From assembly GCA_038040485.1 (NCBI GenBank), contig JBBPIE010000007.1, positions 198,593-262,592 on the forward strand: DNA of 64,000 nucleotides. Direction: 5' to 3'. Below, one piece after another: positions 43,197-51,423 of this stretch. Position numbers and translations under genes: made by a program. The notes beneath the pieces were generated by a model, which ran no database searches, was not told where the DNA came from, and saw only the letters and a list, made by a program, of their open reading frames with translations. Numbering within the stretch: position 1 is the first letter of the stretch; every line of letters starts with the position of its first letter. Source of the stretch: Onstottus_B arcticum. Its GTDB lineage: Bacteria > Acidobacteriota > Blastocatellia > UBA7656.

Positions 43197-44284
43197 ATGC
43201 CAAAGACTGACATCCGAAAGCTCATAGCAGCGCTGCGTGCCGGCGACCTGACTGACGTGAAAGTACTCGTGCGGCGCGATCCCGAAGCCGCCCGCTCGCC
43301 GAAGGTTATCACCGAAGCGGGGCGACTCGGTTGGAAGGAAGCAATTGACCTGCTCTTGAAGAACGGCGCTGACGTGAACGCGATGTCGCGCGGTTACCGG
43401 GCTCTGCACTCGCTGATTCAAGAAGCCCCTCACAAGGGACACGACCCGGCGACTGCTTTGCGGGTCTCGTGTTTGAGATGGCTGCTCAAAAAAGGCGCCG
43501 ACCCTGAACAGCTTGGCGGTTGGCCTGCCAGTCGCGCGATCATCACCGCGGCATTCGTCGGACAAGCGGCTTACATCGAAGAGCTGCGAAAAGCCGGCGC
43601 AAAGATCGACGCCTTTGTCTCTGCCGCCCTCGGCGACAAGAGCCGCGTCGAAAAAGTGCTGGCTAAGTATCCGGCCTTCGCGATGGCTCGCGATCCGGGC
43701 GGTTTGACGGCGCTTCATTGTTGCGCCGGATCGCGACTCGGAGCGAAGAACAAGAAGACCAAAGACGCGCTGGTTTCAATCGCCGGTTTGTTGTTGGATC
43801 ACGGAGCCGACGTTAAGGCAAGTGTGCGCAGTTGGAGCCACGACGTGGATGTAGTCTACTTCGCGGCGTCTTCAGGGCAGCTCGAGTTGTTTGACCTGTT
43901 GCTCGAGCGAGGCGCCGACGCGACCGCAGCGTTGCCGGCGGCGCTTTGGAGAGACGGCTTCGAGTTTGCGGAGCTTGCGTTGCGGCAGGCGCGAAGCTCG
44001 ATCACGCGGTAGACAACGGAAAGCCGCTGCTCAATGAGATGATCCGCTGGGGTCAAATGAAAGCTGTGTTGTGGCTGTTGGACCACGGCGCGAGCGCCAA
44101 TCGTGGCGACGCGCAAGGCTGGACGGCTAGGCATCAAGCGGCTTCGCGTGGAAACGAAAGAATGATGAAGGCGGTTCTTGCGGCGGGCGGCGACCCGTCG
44201 CGCAAAGACCTCGAAGGAAACACGCCGCTCGACATAGCCAAGGCAAAGCGCTATGTGAAACTCGTCGCGTTGCTCAGTTGCTAG
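43197..44284 (+). pseudogene. Ankyrin-repeat protein gene with a one-base frameshift
   Basis: From ATG 43197 the first frame gives ankyrin-like repeats (KEAIDLLLKNGADVNAMSRG, LLLDHGADVKASV, LFDLLLERGADATAALPAAL) and ends at 44012 after the unrelated QARSSITR. The neighbouring frame continues the repeats without a gap: GAKLDHAVDNGKPLLNEMIR, AVLWLLDHGASANRGDAQGW, GNTPLDIAKAKRYVKLVALL, stopping at 44284. Adding one G near 43988 (CAG GGC GCG AAG) restores one frame of about 362 residues. It is either a true frameshift or a sequence error. The start overlaps the end region of ptsI by 19 bases' distance only. Ankyrin proteins bind other proteins; partner unknown. Confidence 0.85.
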
Positions 44285-44391
44285 AGAAGAGTCTCATCGG
44301 AAGGAAGAGTTCGTGATTGATTGCCGTACCGCAGCGTCGGGCTCTGTTTCGATTCGGCTTGTTCAGTGGGGCACGCTGAGTACTAAGAACT

Positions 44392-45381
44392 CTACGAACT
44401 TGGTGCGTAGTAGCCTTGGCGGGCGCGCACTCGCAGGTCGGGTCTACGAGGGGCGCGCACGCTGATGCGTCTGAATCCGCCGTCGGCGCGCTCATCCGTC
44501 GAATAGTAGCCCAACAGGTATTGAGCTTGAAGCTCGTCGGCAATCTGGCGAAAGACAGCTTCCAGATCCGTGATCTTCTCCGGGACAAAGGCCTTGCCGC
44601 CGGTCTGTGCCGACATCGTTTCCATGAAGCCCTGCCCCTTCAAGCTGACCTTGTTTTTCAGGGTGATCGACGAGCCGCTAGGATTGATCGAGTAAAAAAG
44701 ACAATCGTTCTTCTGCAAGTCTCGCTGTGCGCTGGCCAGCGTGGAGTGCACGCTATAGTTCTCTTCACCGTCAGAGATAATGATCAACACGCGCCGGCTG
44801 CCGGGGTCCGCTGTTTTGCCGAGGTAAACAGTAGCCGCGACAACCGCGTCGAAGAACGCGGTAGCGGCCTTCACGGGCTCAATGGAAATGAGACCTGCGA
44901 TCGCTTCTTCGCTATTTGTAGTGCGAGCCTTCACTAGGTTCGGCTTGGTTCCTATTGAAAAAACCGACACCGCGTCCGAGGGCTTGAGCACTTCTTTGAT
45001 GAAACGGACTGCGGCTTCCTGTTCAAACCTGAATTGAGAATGGGTGCTCCCGGAGACGTCGAACAAGAGGGCGATCTCGGTGGGCACTTTTCCCGGTTCG
45101 CCCAATGAGACGATCGGCTGCGGGCGTCCTTCCTCTTCAAGTGCAAAATCTTCAGCGGTCAAATCCCGCACGGGTTTGCCGGTAGCGTCCGACGCGGAGA
45201 CCGGCACGACCACCAGTCGCGAACTCAAACGAATAGCTGGATCCTCCTGAGGCGGAGGAGGTCCTTGTGTGGGTTTTGATTGAGCCGGAGACTGGTTCGC
45301 CGGGGAATCAGCCGAAGTGGCGCCTATCGAAGCCACGCCGAGCAACAAAATCAGGCAGATCATCAGGGAGGTGAGACGCAC
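44392..45381 (-). CDS. Secreted VWA-domain protein (VWFA-related, Acidobacteriota type)
   Basis: A 329-residue protein starting at GTG 45381 with AAGGA seven bases upstream. Signal peptide at about 1-24, then a Pro/Gln-rich spacer and a conserved lead RLVVVPVSASDATGKPVRDL with EDFALEEEGRPQPI. The VWA domain has the MIDAS motif DVSGST at 108-113 and VLIISDGEENYS. This is the VWFA-related protein type abundant in Acidobacteriota. It probably binds metal and a protein partner outside the cell. Confidence 0.88.
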   Translation of the reverse strand: MRLTSLMICLILLLGVASIGATSADSPANQSPAQSKPTQGPPPPQEDPAIRLSSRLVVVPVSASDATGKPVRDLTAEDFALEEEGRPQPIVSLGEPGKVPTEIALLFDVSGSTHSQFRFEQEAAVRFIKEVLKPSDAVSVFSIGTKPNLVKARTTNSEEAIAGLISIEPVKAATAFFDAVVAATVYLGKTADPGSRRVLIIISDGEENYSVHSTLASAQRDLQKNDCLFYSINPSGSSITLKNKVSLKGQGFMETMSAQTGGKAFVPEKITDLEAVFRQIADELQAQYLLGYYSTDERADGGFRRISVRAPRRPDLRVRARQGYYAPSS

Positions 45382-45426
45382 GCTGTGTTCCTTTCAACTG
45401 CGAGTTAGCTTGAACTTCAAATCGAC

Positions 45427-45513
45427 AAGGCGTGACCGTAAACTCAAGAGCTGGGTGCCATCCGACCTCGGGGGCTCGGACGCCGCACGGCTTCGAGTTT
45501 GCGGTCACGCCTT
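45427..45513. repeat. Palindromic repeat with GAGTTTGCGGTCACGCC arms
   Basis: Arms 45427-45446 (AAGGCGTGACCGTAAACTCA) and 45495-45513 (GAGTTTGCGGTCACGCCTT) are near reverse complements around a loop of about 48 bases that itself contains GCCGCACGGC-like palindromes. It lies between the VWA gene start and the OmpA-like gene stop, both on the minus strand. Confidence 0.85.
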
Positions 45514-45537
45514 TTGTTCAGCCCGCCGCTATTGCTT

Positions 45538-46557
45538 CTAGCGATTAGAGCCGACGGGGCGACTGACGTTGACCGGGGTTGTCAGACCTTTGCTGACGAG
45601 AACCGATACTTCGACGCGGCGATTCTGTTTGCGGCCTTCGAGCGTTGAGTTGTCGGCCACGGGCTGCGATTCGCCGTATCCGAATGGGAGTATGATCCGC
45701 CGCAGGGGAATGTTGTGGTGCTCGGCCAGGTAGCCCATCACGGCCTGCGCACGTCTCTGGCTGAGCGAGCGATTCAGCTTCTCATTGCCATCGGATGAAG
45801 CAAAGCCGCGCACTTCGATCACGAATCCGCGTTCATTCTTTGCCTGAGTTGCAAGGTCGTCGAGCATTGTCTTGGCCTCAAGGCTAAGCACCGCGCTGCC
45901 GACCTTGAACATGACCGCTCCGGTCTTGCGCACGTCATAGTCGTCGAGCGACGAGATGCGGTCGTTCGTCTTGTTGACGCCATCAACCGCCACTTCCGCT
46001 GTTTCCTGCGCGGCGGCTGCTCCGCCCTTCGCGAGATTCGCGACCTGGCTCAATTCGTCAAGCTGACCAGATAAGCGCTCGGCATTTTGTTCGGTGCGGC
46101 CAACGCGATCTTCCGCCTGACCCAACCGGTTTTCAATTGGAACTACGGTGGAGTCAACAGTGAGAGCAACTCTCAAATCGTTGTCATTCACTTTGATCTT
46201 GTCGGCTACGAGCGCGCCCGAGGAATCTCCGCGTCCTTCGACCTCGAGGTAAAGTCCCCGGACCAGTTGAGCGTCAGAATACTTCTTGCCGCCGCGGAAC
46301 GGGTTTCCCTTCTTTTCTTCAATCTTGACGTTGCTGGCCAGACGAACCGTCAATTCCGATCCGGTCTGGTCGCGCATTATCAAGTTCTGTTCCTCACGCC
46401 TGATGACTGTGCCTTGGACCTTCATCTTCACGCCGGAGTTGACATCCATCTTCTTGACAGGACTCTTGATTGAGCCGGCGGGTTGCTGGGCCGAAACCGG
46501 AATGATGAACGCCACGCTCAACACTACTAATGCTCTTAACATCGACAGTTTTCTCAT
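45538..46557 (-). CDS. OmpA-family outer-membrane protein with DUF5666-like lead
   Basis: A 339-residue protein with a signal peptide (about 1-23). Residues 45-125 resemble DUF5666-like beta domains (VQGTVIRREEQNLIMRDQTG, GLYLEVEGRGDSSGALVADK). A short coiled coil follows at about 140-200. The C-terminal OmpA domain (about 215-330) binds peptidoglycan: FKVGSAVLSLEAKTMLDDLA, IEVRGFASSDGNEKLNRSLS, QRRAQAVMGYLAE, GRKQNRRVEVSVLV. AGGAGA precedes the ATG. It probably ties the outer membrane to the wall. Confidence 0.9.
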   Translation of the reverse strand: MRKLSMLRALVVLSVAFIIPVSAQQPAGSIKSPVKKMDVNSGVKMKVQGTVIRREEQNLIMRDQTGSELTVRLASNVKIEEKKGNPFRGGKKYSDAQLVRGLYLEVEGRGDSSGALVADKIKVNDNDLRVALTVDSTVVPIENRLGQAEDRVGRTEQNAERLSGQLDELSQVANLAKGGAAAAQETAEVAVDGVNKTNDRISSLDDYDVRKTGAVMFKVGSAVLSLEAKTMLDDLATQAKNERGFVIEVRGFASSDGNEKLNRSLSQRRAQAVMGYLAEHHNIPLRRIILPFGYGESQPVADNSTLEGRKQNRRVEVSVLVSKGLTTPVNVSRPVGSNR

Positions 46558-47115
46558 AACATTCTCCTATAGCCCGAAAGAGGGGCTTACATTGGGTTCG
46601 CATGGATTTGAAGACCAGTTCCGCTTGATCGATGAACGGAACCGGCTGGGCTTATGACAACTTGCATTCGGATGCGGTTCGAGACTTAGCGCAGAGGCCA
46701 GGGGCAGACACGAAACGCGATCACTCGCCTCTGCAGTTGCAACGCCCCTGCCTGGGCTTGAGAAGTTTTCCTGTGCGATCTTGAACCTAATCATCGGCGA
46801 GTTAACTGGCAATTGTCGTGCAAGTGCCCAGAGATCCCGAGCGCAGCATTTTGACGAATTTTGACCTGTACCTGCCGAATCGTCTGCCGGTACCACGTAA
46901 GTTTTTCCGATGGATGTTTTTGCCAATGAACTAACTTCATACAGTCGCTCTTGAATTAGCGCCGTATCACAACATAATCGCCAACAGCTTCGAGCGAGCT
47001 TGGAGTGCAGACCGGCCGCCAGCGGCTTAATACCGTCGTGGTCCGGTTGATTGACTCGCGCGCTTCGGCTAGAGTTCGCCGAACGTATGGAGAACCGTTC
47101 ACGAGTGACTCCGCG
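46558..47115. other. Intergenic region of 558 bases between divergent genes
   Basis: This spans the 5' sides of the OmpA-like gene and the enoyl-CoA hydratase gene. It must hold both promoters, but I found no box pair good enough to report. Reading frames here on both strands look non-coding. No RNA gene seen. Confidence 0.45.
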
Positions 47116-47922
47116 ATGACCGACCTGAACCAGAAGCCGAGAATCACGTTGTCGATCGAAGATCATGGCGAGCGCGGACGCACGGCTCGAATAATGGTAG
47201 ACAACCAGGCGCGCCTCAATGTTCTCAACAACTCGTTGATCGCTGACCTGGCAGCGGCGGTCAACAGCTTGCGCGATGACGAACGCTTGCGGGCGTTGAT
47301 TCTTTCCGGAGCAGGAGAGCGCGCATTCATCGGAGGCGCGGACATAAGCGAAATGGCTGGACTCGACCCGGACTCCGCGCGCGCGTTTATCACGCGACTG
47401 CACGAGGCTTGCTCATCCCTGCGCAACTTGCCGGTTCCGGTCATCGCGCGGATCTCCGGTTACTGTCTTGGCGCCGGGCTTGAAGTAGCTGCCTCCTGCG
47501 ATCTGCGAGTCGCCGCAAGCCATTCGACTTTTGGAATGCCCGAAGTACGAGTCGGAGTCCCTTCGGTGATCGAAGCGGCGTTGCTGCCGCGACTGACCGG
47601 CCGCGGAAAGACGGCTGAGCTGGTTTACACTGGCGAGGCGTTGACGGCGCAAGAAGCCGCGGCGTGTGGGCTTGTTGAACGCGTCGTGCCGGCAGAGGAA
47701 CTCGATCAAGCGGTCGCGAGCTGGGTCGAGGCGATCTTGCAGGCCGGGCCGCGCGCCGTGCGACTGCAAAAAAAGCTCCTGGCCGACTGGGACCGCCTTT
47801 CTCTGGATGAGGCTATCGCGCGCGGTATTGATTCATTCGCCGAAGCTTATCGCACAGATGAGCCTGGCAAGTTCATGGAAAAGTTTCTCACGCGCAAGCG
47901 CGTTGACCCGGAAGCGACGTAG
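47116..47922 (+). CDS. Enoyl-CoA hydratase/isomerase family protein
   Basis: A 268-residue crotonase-fold enzyme from the ATG at 47116 (the frame is open from 47005). The oxyanion-hole segment is AFIGGADISEM and GYCLGAGLEVAASCDLRVAA, which keeps the first catalytic Glu. GMPEVRVGVPSVIEAALLPR keeps the second, as in true hydratases. It acts on acyl-CoA thioesters, probably in fatty-acid or aromatic-acid breakdown. The CoA-transferase gene follows after 21 bases, implying a shared pathway. Confidence 0.9.
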   Translation: MTDLNQKPRITLSIEDHGERGRTARIMVDNQARLNVLNNSLIADLAAAVNSLRDDERLRALILSGAGERAFIGGADISEMAGLDPDSARAFITRLHEACSSLRNLPVPVIARISGYCLGAGLEVAASCDLRVAASHSTFGMPEVRVGVPSVIEAALLPRLTGRGKTAELVYTGEALTAQEAAACGLVERVVPAEELDQAVASWVEAILQAGPRAVRLQKKLLADWDRLSLDEAIARGIDSFAEAYRTDEPGKFMEKFLTRKRVDPEAT

Positions 47923-47943
47923 GCCGGGACTTCGACAAGTTTT

Positions 47944-49161
47944 ATGAATGCAACCTCAGCGGATAGCAAACGGCCGGCCGGCCCGCTCGCGGGCGTCAAG
48001 GTGCTCGACTTCTGCAGCTTTATCAACGGCGCTTACAGCGCAGCGTTGATGGGCGATCTGGGCGCGGAAGTCATCAAGATCGAACCGCTCACCGGAGACA
48101 ACGCTCGCGCGTGGGGACCCTTCCTCAAAGGTGAGAGCCGCTTCTACCAAGCGTGGAACCGAAACAAGCGGTGCATCGCTCTAGATCTGACTTCCAGTGA
48201 TGGGCGCGAGATCGTCTACAAGCTCGTTGAGAACGCTGACGTGATGATCGAGAACTTCAGACGCGGGGTGACCGAAAGGCTCGGGATAGACTACACGGCG
48301 ATGCGAGAAGTCAATCCGCAAATCATCTACTGCTCCTCGACCGCCTTCGGCACAAAGGGAGTGTATCGCGATCGGCCCGGATACGATCCCGTTCTGCAAG
48401 CGCTCAGCGGCGTTGCTAAAGACAACGCGCGCTACAGCGGCAGCATTGCGATCGGCGCGGTTGCCGCTTCTGACTATCAAGCTTCGATGCTGATAGTGGC
48501 CGGAGCACTCTCCGCGTTGTATCACCGAGAGAAGACCGGTGAAGGACAAAAGGTCGAGACGTCTTTGCTGCAGGGAATAATGTCGATCCAGTCGCACTAC
48601 TTCGTCGAGGCTTTGGAATGCGATGAGGAGGGCGCGCTTGGAATCTACCCATATCGCTTCTTCGAGACTAACGACGATCTCATCTTTATTGCTGCGGGGA
48701 CGGATAAGTTCTGGATGATGCTGTGCGAGATCCTTGGAATTTCCGAACTGGGAAAGGATCCGCGTTACGCCACCAACGGCAAGCGGGCCGAACGACGCGA
48801 GGAGTTGACCGCCATTCTCCAGCCGCTTTTCCTGAAGGCGCGTTCCGCCGATTGGGAGCGCTTGTTAGTAGAAAAAGGCGTACCCTGTGGCGGAGTCAAA
48901 GACTACCTCGCGTTTCTAAACGATCCGCAGGTCGCGGCGATGGAGATGAATCCAGTTGTGGAGCATCCGCTAATCGGGCCGATGCGAATGGCCGGTGTGC
49001 CGATCAATCTCGAGAAGACTCCGGGTGGTATCCAGCGCGCAGCGCCAACCCTGGGGCAACACACCGAGGAAATCCTTCGCGAGATCGGCTTCGGTGAAGA
49101 CCGCATAGCCAGCTTGCGAAGAATTCGGGTCATTCATCAAAACCAGCCGGCCGAGCACTAA
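47944..49161 (+). CDS. Family III CoA-transferase (CaiB/BaiF type)
   Basis: A 405-residue enzyme: LAGVKVLDFCSFINGAYSAA, LGAEVIKIEPLTGDNARAWG, NKRCIALDLTSSDGREIVYK, and AASDYQASMLIVAGALSALY, which holds the catalytic Asp of the family. C-terminal GVPCGGVKDYLAFLNDPQVA is typical. It moves CoA between carboxylic acids. With the upstream hydratase it may activate and degrade a dicarboxylic or branched acid; substrate is not readable. Confidence 0.92.
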   Translation: MNATSADSKRPAGPLAGVKVLDFCSFINGAYSAALMGDLGAEVIKIEPLTGDNARAWGPFLKGESRFYQAWNRNKRCIALDLTSSDGREIVYKLVENADVMIENFRRGVTERLGIDYTAMREVNPQIIYCSSTAFGTKGVYRDRPGYDPVLQALSGVAKDNARYSGSIAIGAVAASDYQASMLIVAGALSALYHREKTGEGQKVETSLLQGIMSIQSHYFVEALECDEEGALGIYPYRFFETNDDLIFIAAGTDKFWMMLCEILGISELGKDPRYATNGKRAERREELTAILQPLFLKARSADWERLLVEKGVPCGGVKDYLAFLNDPQVAAMEMNPVVEHPLIGPMRMAGVPINLEKTPGGIQRAAPTLGQHTEEILREIGFGEDRIASLRRIRVIHQNQPAEH

Positions 49162-49176
49162 GCTACAGGAGATTCC

Positions 49177-49662
49177 ATGCAACAACTTTCACTAACCGTT
49201 CTCGCGCTCACGTTGATCCTTACCGGATCATCGAGTCACACGACGCCGCAGCCCGGCGATGACCCCAAGGTCGCGCCCGGTTGTGAAGGACCGTCGCGCG
49301 CTGCCATCAAAGTGCTCGACGACTTCATGGCGGGATTTAATGCCAAAGATATCAAGAGGTTTGAGGCGACCTACAACTATCCGCATGTTCGTCTGGCGGG
49401 CGGGAAGGTCGTGACTCTCAACGCGCCGAGCGACAGGCAGGAAGTGTTCGCGCGGCTTCAAAGCGGCATGGGATGGGACTACAGCGGCTACGTCGACCGC
49501 AAGATCATTCACTGCGGACCGGACAAGGTTCACGTCGCCGTGCGCGTCACCCGCTACAAAAAGGACGGGACGCCTATCCAGACTTTCGACTCGTTGTACG
49601 TTGTGACCAACCAGAACGGCAGATGGGGTATCCAGATGCGCTCGAGCTACGCGGGAGAGTGA
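49177..49662 (+). CDS. Secreted NTF2-like (SnoaL-type) protein
   Basis: A 161-residue protein with an N-terminal signal segment (QQLSLTVLALTLILTGSSS). The mature part is a cone-shaped NTF2-like fold: AIKVLDDFMAGFNAKDIKRF, NYPHVRLAGGKVVTLN, VHVAVRVTRYKKDG, SLYVVTNQNGRWGIQMRSS. AGGAG lies before the ATG. It follows the CoA-transferase by 15 bases and may be in that operon. Function unknown; ligand binding is plausible. Confidence 0.75.
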   Translation: MQQLSLTVLALTLILTGSSSHTTPQPGDDPKVAPGCEGPSRAAIKVLDDFMAGFNAKDIKRFEATYNYPHVRLAGGKVVTLNAPSDRQEVFARLQSGMGWDYSGYVDRKIIHCGPDKVHVAVRVTRYKKDGTPIQTFDSLYVVTNQNGRWGIQMRSSYAGE

Positions 49663-49740
49663 AGCCGCAGGATAGATGACCGTCTCCGCAACCCGTTGCG
49701 TTGAACACGCTGCTAGCGGACACCGCGAGGCTCGGGACCG

Positions 49741-50763
49741 CTACTTTGTCTTCGTCCCCTTCAGCTCCTTGTACATGTCCTCAACGTTCGGCTGAGTGAA
49801 ATTCTGAAACCCGAAGCTCTTGTACTTATCTGGAAGCTTCAACTGCTCTTTCGCTTGTTCGATCGTCAGGCCGTCGGCGCTTCCCTTCTTAACCCGGCTT
49901 CGCAAGTCATCGAGATAGTCCCTGAACTCCCGCATCTCCGCCGCTCCCGCGACGTTGCCGTGACCGGGAACGAACTTGGTGTTCGGATGGTTGCTGAGAA
50001 TCTTGTCGAGAGACGGGATCCAGTCATTCACCGTTGCATCGACCAGATTCGGAAGCGTCTTTGACCAACCCATGTCACCGGTGAACATCACGTCGGCGTC
50101 CGGCACGTAGACCAGTACGTCTCCTCCTGTGTGACCGGGAAGCGAAAACAGAACAACCTCACGAGTCCCCAGATAGAGATGCACAACGCCTTCACTGAAA
50201 GTCATCGAGGGATTGGTCAGCTTGATCGCGAGCATGGCGTCGAGCCGGCGCAACTGACGTTCGAGTTGCGCGCGTTTGTCTTTCTGGTCTTCCGAGGTCT
50301 CGCTGAGTTGCTTCGCTGTGTCCGCTTTTCGCTTTTGAAGCTCCTCGGGTAGTGGAAGAAAGCGCCGGTTCTTTGTTGTCTGCCAAGCCGAAACCCTGTC
50401 GTGCGCGATGATGGGCACATTGCGCGCTGCAAGCACTTGATTGCCGCCGGTGTGGTCGAGATGGTAGTGCGTATTGACGGCGTACTTGATCGGTTGCCCG
50501 GTCAGCTTCCCGATCTCGGCGATGAGTTCCTCGACGGCGATCGGAGTAAAGAACGTATCAACGATGAGCACTCCGCCATCTCCGACGATGAATCCAGCAT
50601 TACCCGACGCGAGACCTCCAGGCTTAGCGATGCCGGCGTAGACGCCCTCAGCGACCTTCACTAATTGAAAGTCGTCTTCTGGCTTGAGCATCGCCGGACG
50701 CGCCTTCCCGCTTGCGCCCATCAACAACAATCCGACCAGCGTGAGCCTCAATGCCTTCTTCAA
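49741..50763 (-). CDS. Secreted metallo-beta-lactamase-fold hydrolase
   Basis: A 340-residue protein with a signal peptide (about 1-23). Zinc motif HYHLDH at 99-104 (NTHYHLDHTGGNQVL), then SLPGHTGGDVLVYVPD, MFTGDMG and VPGHGNVAG supply the remaining His/Asp ligands. A charged helical insert lies at about 130-175 (LPEELQKRKADTAKQLSETS). It resembles quinoprotein-relay and SoxH-type MBL proteins of Acidobacteriota. Substrate unknown; antibiotic hydrolysis is not implied. Confidence 0.85.
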   Translation of the reverse strand: MKKALRLTLVGLLLMGASGKARPAMLKPEDDFQLVKVAEGVYAGIAKPGGLASGNAGFIVGDGGVLIVDTFFTPIAVEELIAEIGKLTGQPIKYAVNTHYHLDHTGGNQVLAARNVPIIAHDRVSAWQTTKNRRFLPLPEELQKRKADTAKQLSETSEDQKDKRAQLERQLRRLDAMLAIKLTNPSMTFSEGVVHLYLGTREVVLFSLPGHTGGDVLVYVPDADVMFTGDMGWSKTLPNLVDATVNDWIPSLDKILSNHPNTKFVPGHGNVAGAAEMREFRDYLDDLRSRVKKGSADGLTIEQAKEQLKLPDKYKSFGFQNFTQPNVEDMYKELKGTKTK

Positions 50764-51423
50764 GTTCTCATCCTCCCGTGTTGAGTCGTAACGAAACTGC
50801 GAGGCGGGCCACCGCCGGGCAATTTCACGCAGCCCGAATAATAATGCAGGCGCGGTCTCAAACGTAAGCGCCCGCTCGAACCGAAACGGGACCCGGGTAC
50901 TGCTCGCCTGGCGCTAATTCCTGTCAAGAACAAAAGCTCTATCGACGGCTAGACCGCGTACCGGCGCTCTCCAAGTCTAGACACTCAGTATTAAATAACA
51001 CTTCCCAAAAAAAAACTTGACATCGCGTTGTCTGACATGTTACTAAGAGCGTGCAAAGTCACAACATCAAAAGTAACAACCTCACTTGCATCACAGTCCG
51101 GCCTTTTTTGATCCCCCGGGCTCCAGTTGTCTCTCGTAGTTAGATGGGCTTGATTCTAAGTCTCGCTCTCTTACGTCAAGCTCGGCGTCCATTCCCTTCA
51201 ACCCCAATGTATTGATTTTGGGCCGCTTATCTCTCAGTGGACCGCATTGAATCTGCCTAAATGTGCGGCAAGCGGAGCTTTGTCTTGCATCCGTCGGAAG
51301 CTTGAGACGGATCACGGTAGCTCTGTGCGCAAAGCGCAGCCCGGCGTCCCGGGAGAGGTGTGTCCAGTGGAAGAAATGTAACTCAACGTCTGAAGCCTAG
51401 ATCCTGAAAGGAGGACCAGTGTT
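50764..51423. other. Intergenic region of 660 bases, with a promoter and a long leader
   Basis: The region separates divergent MBL and multicopper-oxidase genes. A box pair is at 51019-51047, reported separately. The 380 bases between it and the oxidase ATG contain no convincing gene. The leader has the short hairpin GCTCTGTGCGCAAAGCGC near 51322. I cannot match it to a known riboswitch. Confidence 0.45.
51019..51047 (+). promoter_or_regulatory. Putative promoter of the multicopper-oxidase cluster
   Basis: TTGACA at 51019-51024 and TTACTA at 51042-51047 with a 17-base spacer; a TG precedes the -10. It would give a leader of about 370 bases to the oxidase ATG. The A-rich stretch just upstream resembles an UP element. 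Confidence 0.42.

Noticed and set aside
46567..47403. A 278-residue minus-strand frame upstream of and across the enoyl-CoA hydratase gene
   Set aside because: Its second half is the shadow of the hydratase gene; the protein is Arg/Ser-rich with no family features.
51091..51315. A 74-residue minus-strand frame in the leader of the oxidase gene
   Set aside because: No ribosome-binding site, no recognisable composition or domain, and it lies within a probable 5' leader on the other strand.
50764..51423. Possible riboswitch in the oxidase leader
   Set aside because: A few short stems are present but no conserved core of a known class was recognised.
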